DNA of 64,000 nucleotides from NCBI GenBank assembly GCA_001953215.1, contig CP019169.1, forward strand, positions 4,092,001 to 4,156,000, given 5' to 3'. Positions 62,694-64,000 of the stretch are shown here, piece after piece. The DNA comes from Betaproteobacteria bacterium GR16-43. Its GTDB lineage: Bacteria > Pseudomonadota > Gammaproteobacteria > Burkholderiales > Usitatibacteraceae. Every line of letters starts with the position of its first letter. The stretch's first letter is position 1. A model generated the notes under the pieces. The model ran no database searches, was not told the origin of the DNA, and saw only the letters and a program-made list of their open reading frames with translations. The position numbers and the translations under genes were made by a program.

Positions 62694-62726
62694 ACCCTCT
62701 CCCCGGCCCTCTCCCAGGGGAGAGGG
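62694..62726. repeat. 33-base hairpin repeat, copy 2
   Basis: Identical in all 33 bases to 13886-13918 but reverse-oriented. The strong stem CCCTCTCCC/GGGAGAGGG (62707-62726) with a two-base loop is followed by no T-run. Confidence 0.85.
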
Positions 62727-62733
62727 AGAATCT

Positions 62734-64000
62734 CTAGCGCCAGTCGCCGCGAAGCGCGGTCACGCTCACCTGCAGGTTCTCCGGAGTCACGCCATCCGGT
62801 GCCACCGCGGGCCCGACGGCGAGCCCGATCTTCTTGGAAAGGGCCATGCGCTGCGGCTTGCTCATCGCGGGCCCGTCCTTGCGGCTGAAGAAGCTGCCCC
62901 ACAGGCCCTGCAGCGCCATCGGCACCACGGGCACCGGTGTGCGGTCGAGGATGCGCCGGATGCCGTTCTTGAACGGATAGAACTCGCCCGTGTCGGTGAT
63001 GCGCCCCTCGGGGAAGATCGCGACCAGCTCGCCGTTCTCGAGCGCCTCGGCGATGAGATCGTAGGCGCGGTTCAGCATGGCCTCGTCCTCCTTCGCCGGC
63101 GCGATCGGAATCGCCTTGCCGGTGCGGAACACGAACGAGACGATCGGCGTCTTGAAGATGCGGTGGTCCATCACGAAGCGGATCGGCCGCGGGCTCGCCG
63201 CGAGGACCACCAGCGGATCGACGAAGCTCACGTGGTTGCACACCAGCACCGCCGCGCCCTTCTCCGGGATGTTCTCGATGCCCGTCTCGCGCAACCGGTA
63301 CACGGTGTGCACGAGCAGCCAGCAGAGGAACCGCATCAGGAACTCGGGCACGAGCAGGTAGATGTACGCGGCCACCGCGGCGTTCATCAGGCCCACGACG
63401 AGGAAGAGCTGCGGGAGTGTGAGCCCGTTCTTGAGCAACGTGCTCGCCATCAACGAAGCGACGATCATGAAGATCGCGTTCATGATGTTGTTGGCCGCAA
63501 TGATGCGCGCGCGGTGCGTGGGCTCGGCGTGGGCCTGGATCAGCGCGTAGAGCGGCACGGAATAGAAGCCGCCGAACATCGCGACGAGGAAGAGGTCGGC
63601 CATGATGCGCCACGATGCGGGCGCCGCCAGGAAATTGGCCACGCCCATCGGCTCCTGCACCACGGTCCCGGTCATTCCCATGAACCCGTAACCGCGGCTC
63701 GCGAGCCACAAGTCGACCGCGAACAACGTCATGCCGATCGAACCGAACGGCACCAGGCCGATCTCCACCTTGTGCCCCGAGAGCCGGTCGCACGCGAGCG
63801 CGCCGATCGCGATGCCGCCCGTGAACGTGGCCAGCAGCACGGTGACGACGTTTTCAGTGCCGCCCAGGACGGTCCTCGCGAACGGCGTGAACGACGTGAG
63901 GAAGATCGACCCGATGAACCAGAGCCACGAGATGCCCAGCAGCGAATGGAACACGGTCCGATCGCGCGCGGCAATGCGAAGGTTGGCCCAGGTCTCGGTG
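62734..64000 (-). CDS. MFS transporter fused to 1-acylglycerol-3-phosphate acyltransferase, partial
   Basis: Runs off the right edge; the last 422 codons are visible. The first ~220 of these are the C-terminal half of an MFS permease (LplT-like), the last ~200 a PlsC-type acyltransferase with NHVSFVDPLV (HX4D), FPEGRITDTG and PVVPMALQG. Such fusions (as in Aas/LplT-like proteins) are thought to import and reacylate lysophospholipids. The stop is 59 bases before the DUF2339 operon start. Confidence 0.88.
   Translation of the reverse strand, partial: TETWANLRIAARDRTVFHSLLGISWLWFIGSIFLTSFTPFARTVLGGTENVVTVLLATFTGGIAIGALACDRLSGHKVEIGLVPFGSIGMTLFAVDLWLASRGYGFMGMTGTVVQEPMGVANFLAAPASWRIMADLFLVAMFGGFYSVPLYALIQAHAEPTHRARIIAANNIMNAIFMIVASLMASTLLKNGLTLPQLFLVVGLMNAAVAAYIYLLVPEFLMRFLCWLLVHTVYRLRETGIENIPEKGAAVLVCNHVSFVDPLVVLAASPRPIRFVMDHRIFKTPIVSFVFRTGKAIPIAPAKEDEAMLNRAYDLIAEALENGELVAIFPEGRITDTGEFYPFKNGIRRILDRTPVPVVPMALQGLWGSFFSRKDGPAMSKPQRMALSKKIGLAVGPAVAPDGVTPENLQVSVTALRGDWR

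Noticed and set aside
60420-62888. 822-codon plus-strand reading frame opposite DUF2339
   Set aside because: It is antisense to a clear membrane protein gene, Arg/Glu/His-rich, without ribosome-binding site or motif: a shadow of high GC in the third codon position.

Overview
The window is chromosomal DNA of a GC-rich Betaproteobacterium. The left end carries a housekeeping block in the order known from many betaproteobacteria (metZ, purF, dedD, folC, accD, trpA, trpB, trpF, truA, fimV, asd, leuB, leuD, all on the minus strand, most overlapping or nearly touching). No tRNA, rRNA, CRISPR array or insertion sequence was seen. I cannot name the genus from the sequence.

Layout. 1-14.6 kb: biosynthetic block, lacking the cvpA gene that often sits between dedD and purF. 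14.6-23.8 kb: an accessory segment between leuD and leuC. It holds a small exported Cys-rich protein, a MarR-EmrA-EmrB drug-efflux operon with a clear operator, a D-2-hydroxyacid dehydrogenase, an M13 metallopeptidase, a GlxA/FtrA-type AraC regulator, a GH88/GH105-like hydrolase and an orphan HigA-like antitoxin with a perfect palindromic operator. leuC follows (23.9-25.3 kb), so the leu genes are split; both halves have a TATAAT box just upstream. 25.3-30.3 kb: small stress or unknown genes, an ArsR-SRPBCC pair bracketed by two REPIN-like palindromes, a NIPSNAP fusion protein and a divergent WYL regulator.

30.4-55.4 kb is a defence island. On the minus strand lie an HNH nuclease gene and a DISARM-related operon: a 1751-residue DEAD/DUF1998 helicase that looks like a DrmA-DrmB fusion, a DrmD-like SNF2 helicase and a DrmMI-like N6-adenine methylase. 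No DrmC-type phospholipase D gene is in that operon. The operon sits directly downstream of the core gene aroC. On the other side of aroC, divergently on the plus strand, is a tightly coupled four-gene operon that I do not recognise as a named system: an unknown 425-residue protein, a PLD-type nuclease, a second SNF2-like helicase with a large insertion, and a small protein. It is my best candidate for an undescribed system. After it come a HigBA-like toxin-antitoxin pair with two operators, a DUF429 protein, a PUA/EVE-like-HNH endonuclease and a membrane NERD protein.

55.6-64 kb: a small unknown gene with a good terminator, then a five-gene membrane operon (DUF2339, DUF3999, DUF2157, DUF4401, GDYxxLxY) chained by 4-base overlaps, and at the right edge a partial MFS-acyltransferase fusion. 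A 33-base hairpin repeat occurs twice in the window, identical but in opposite orientation, near leuB and near the right edge.
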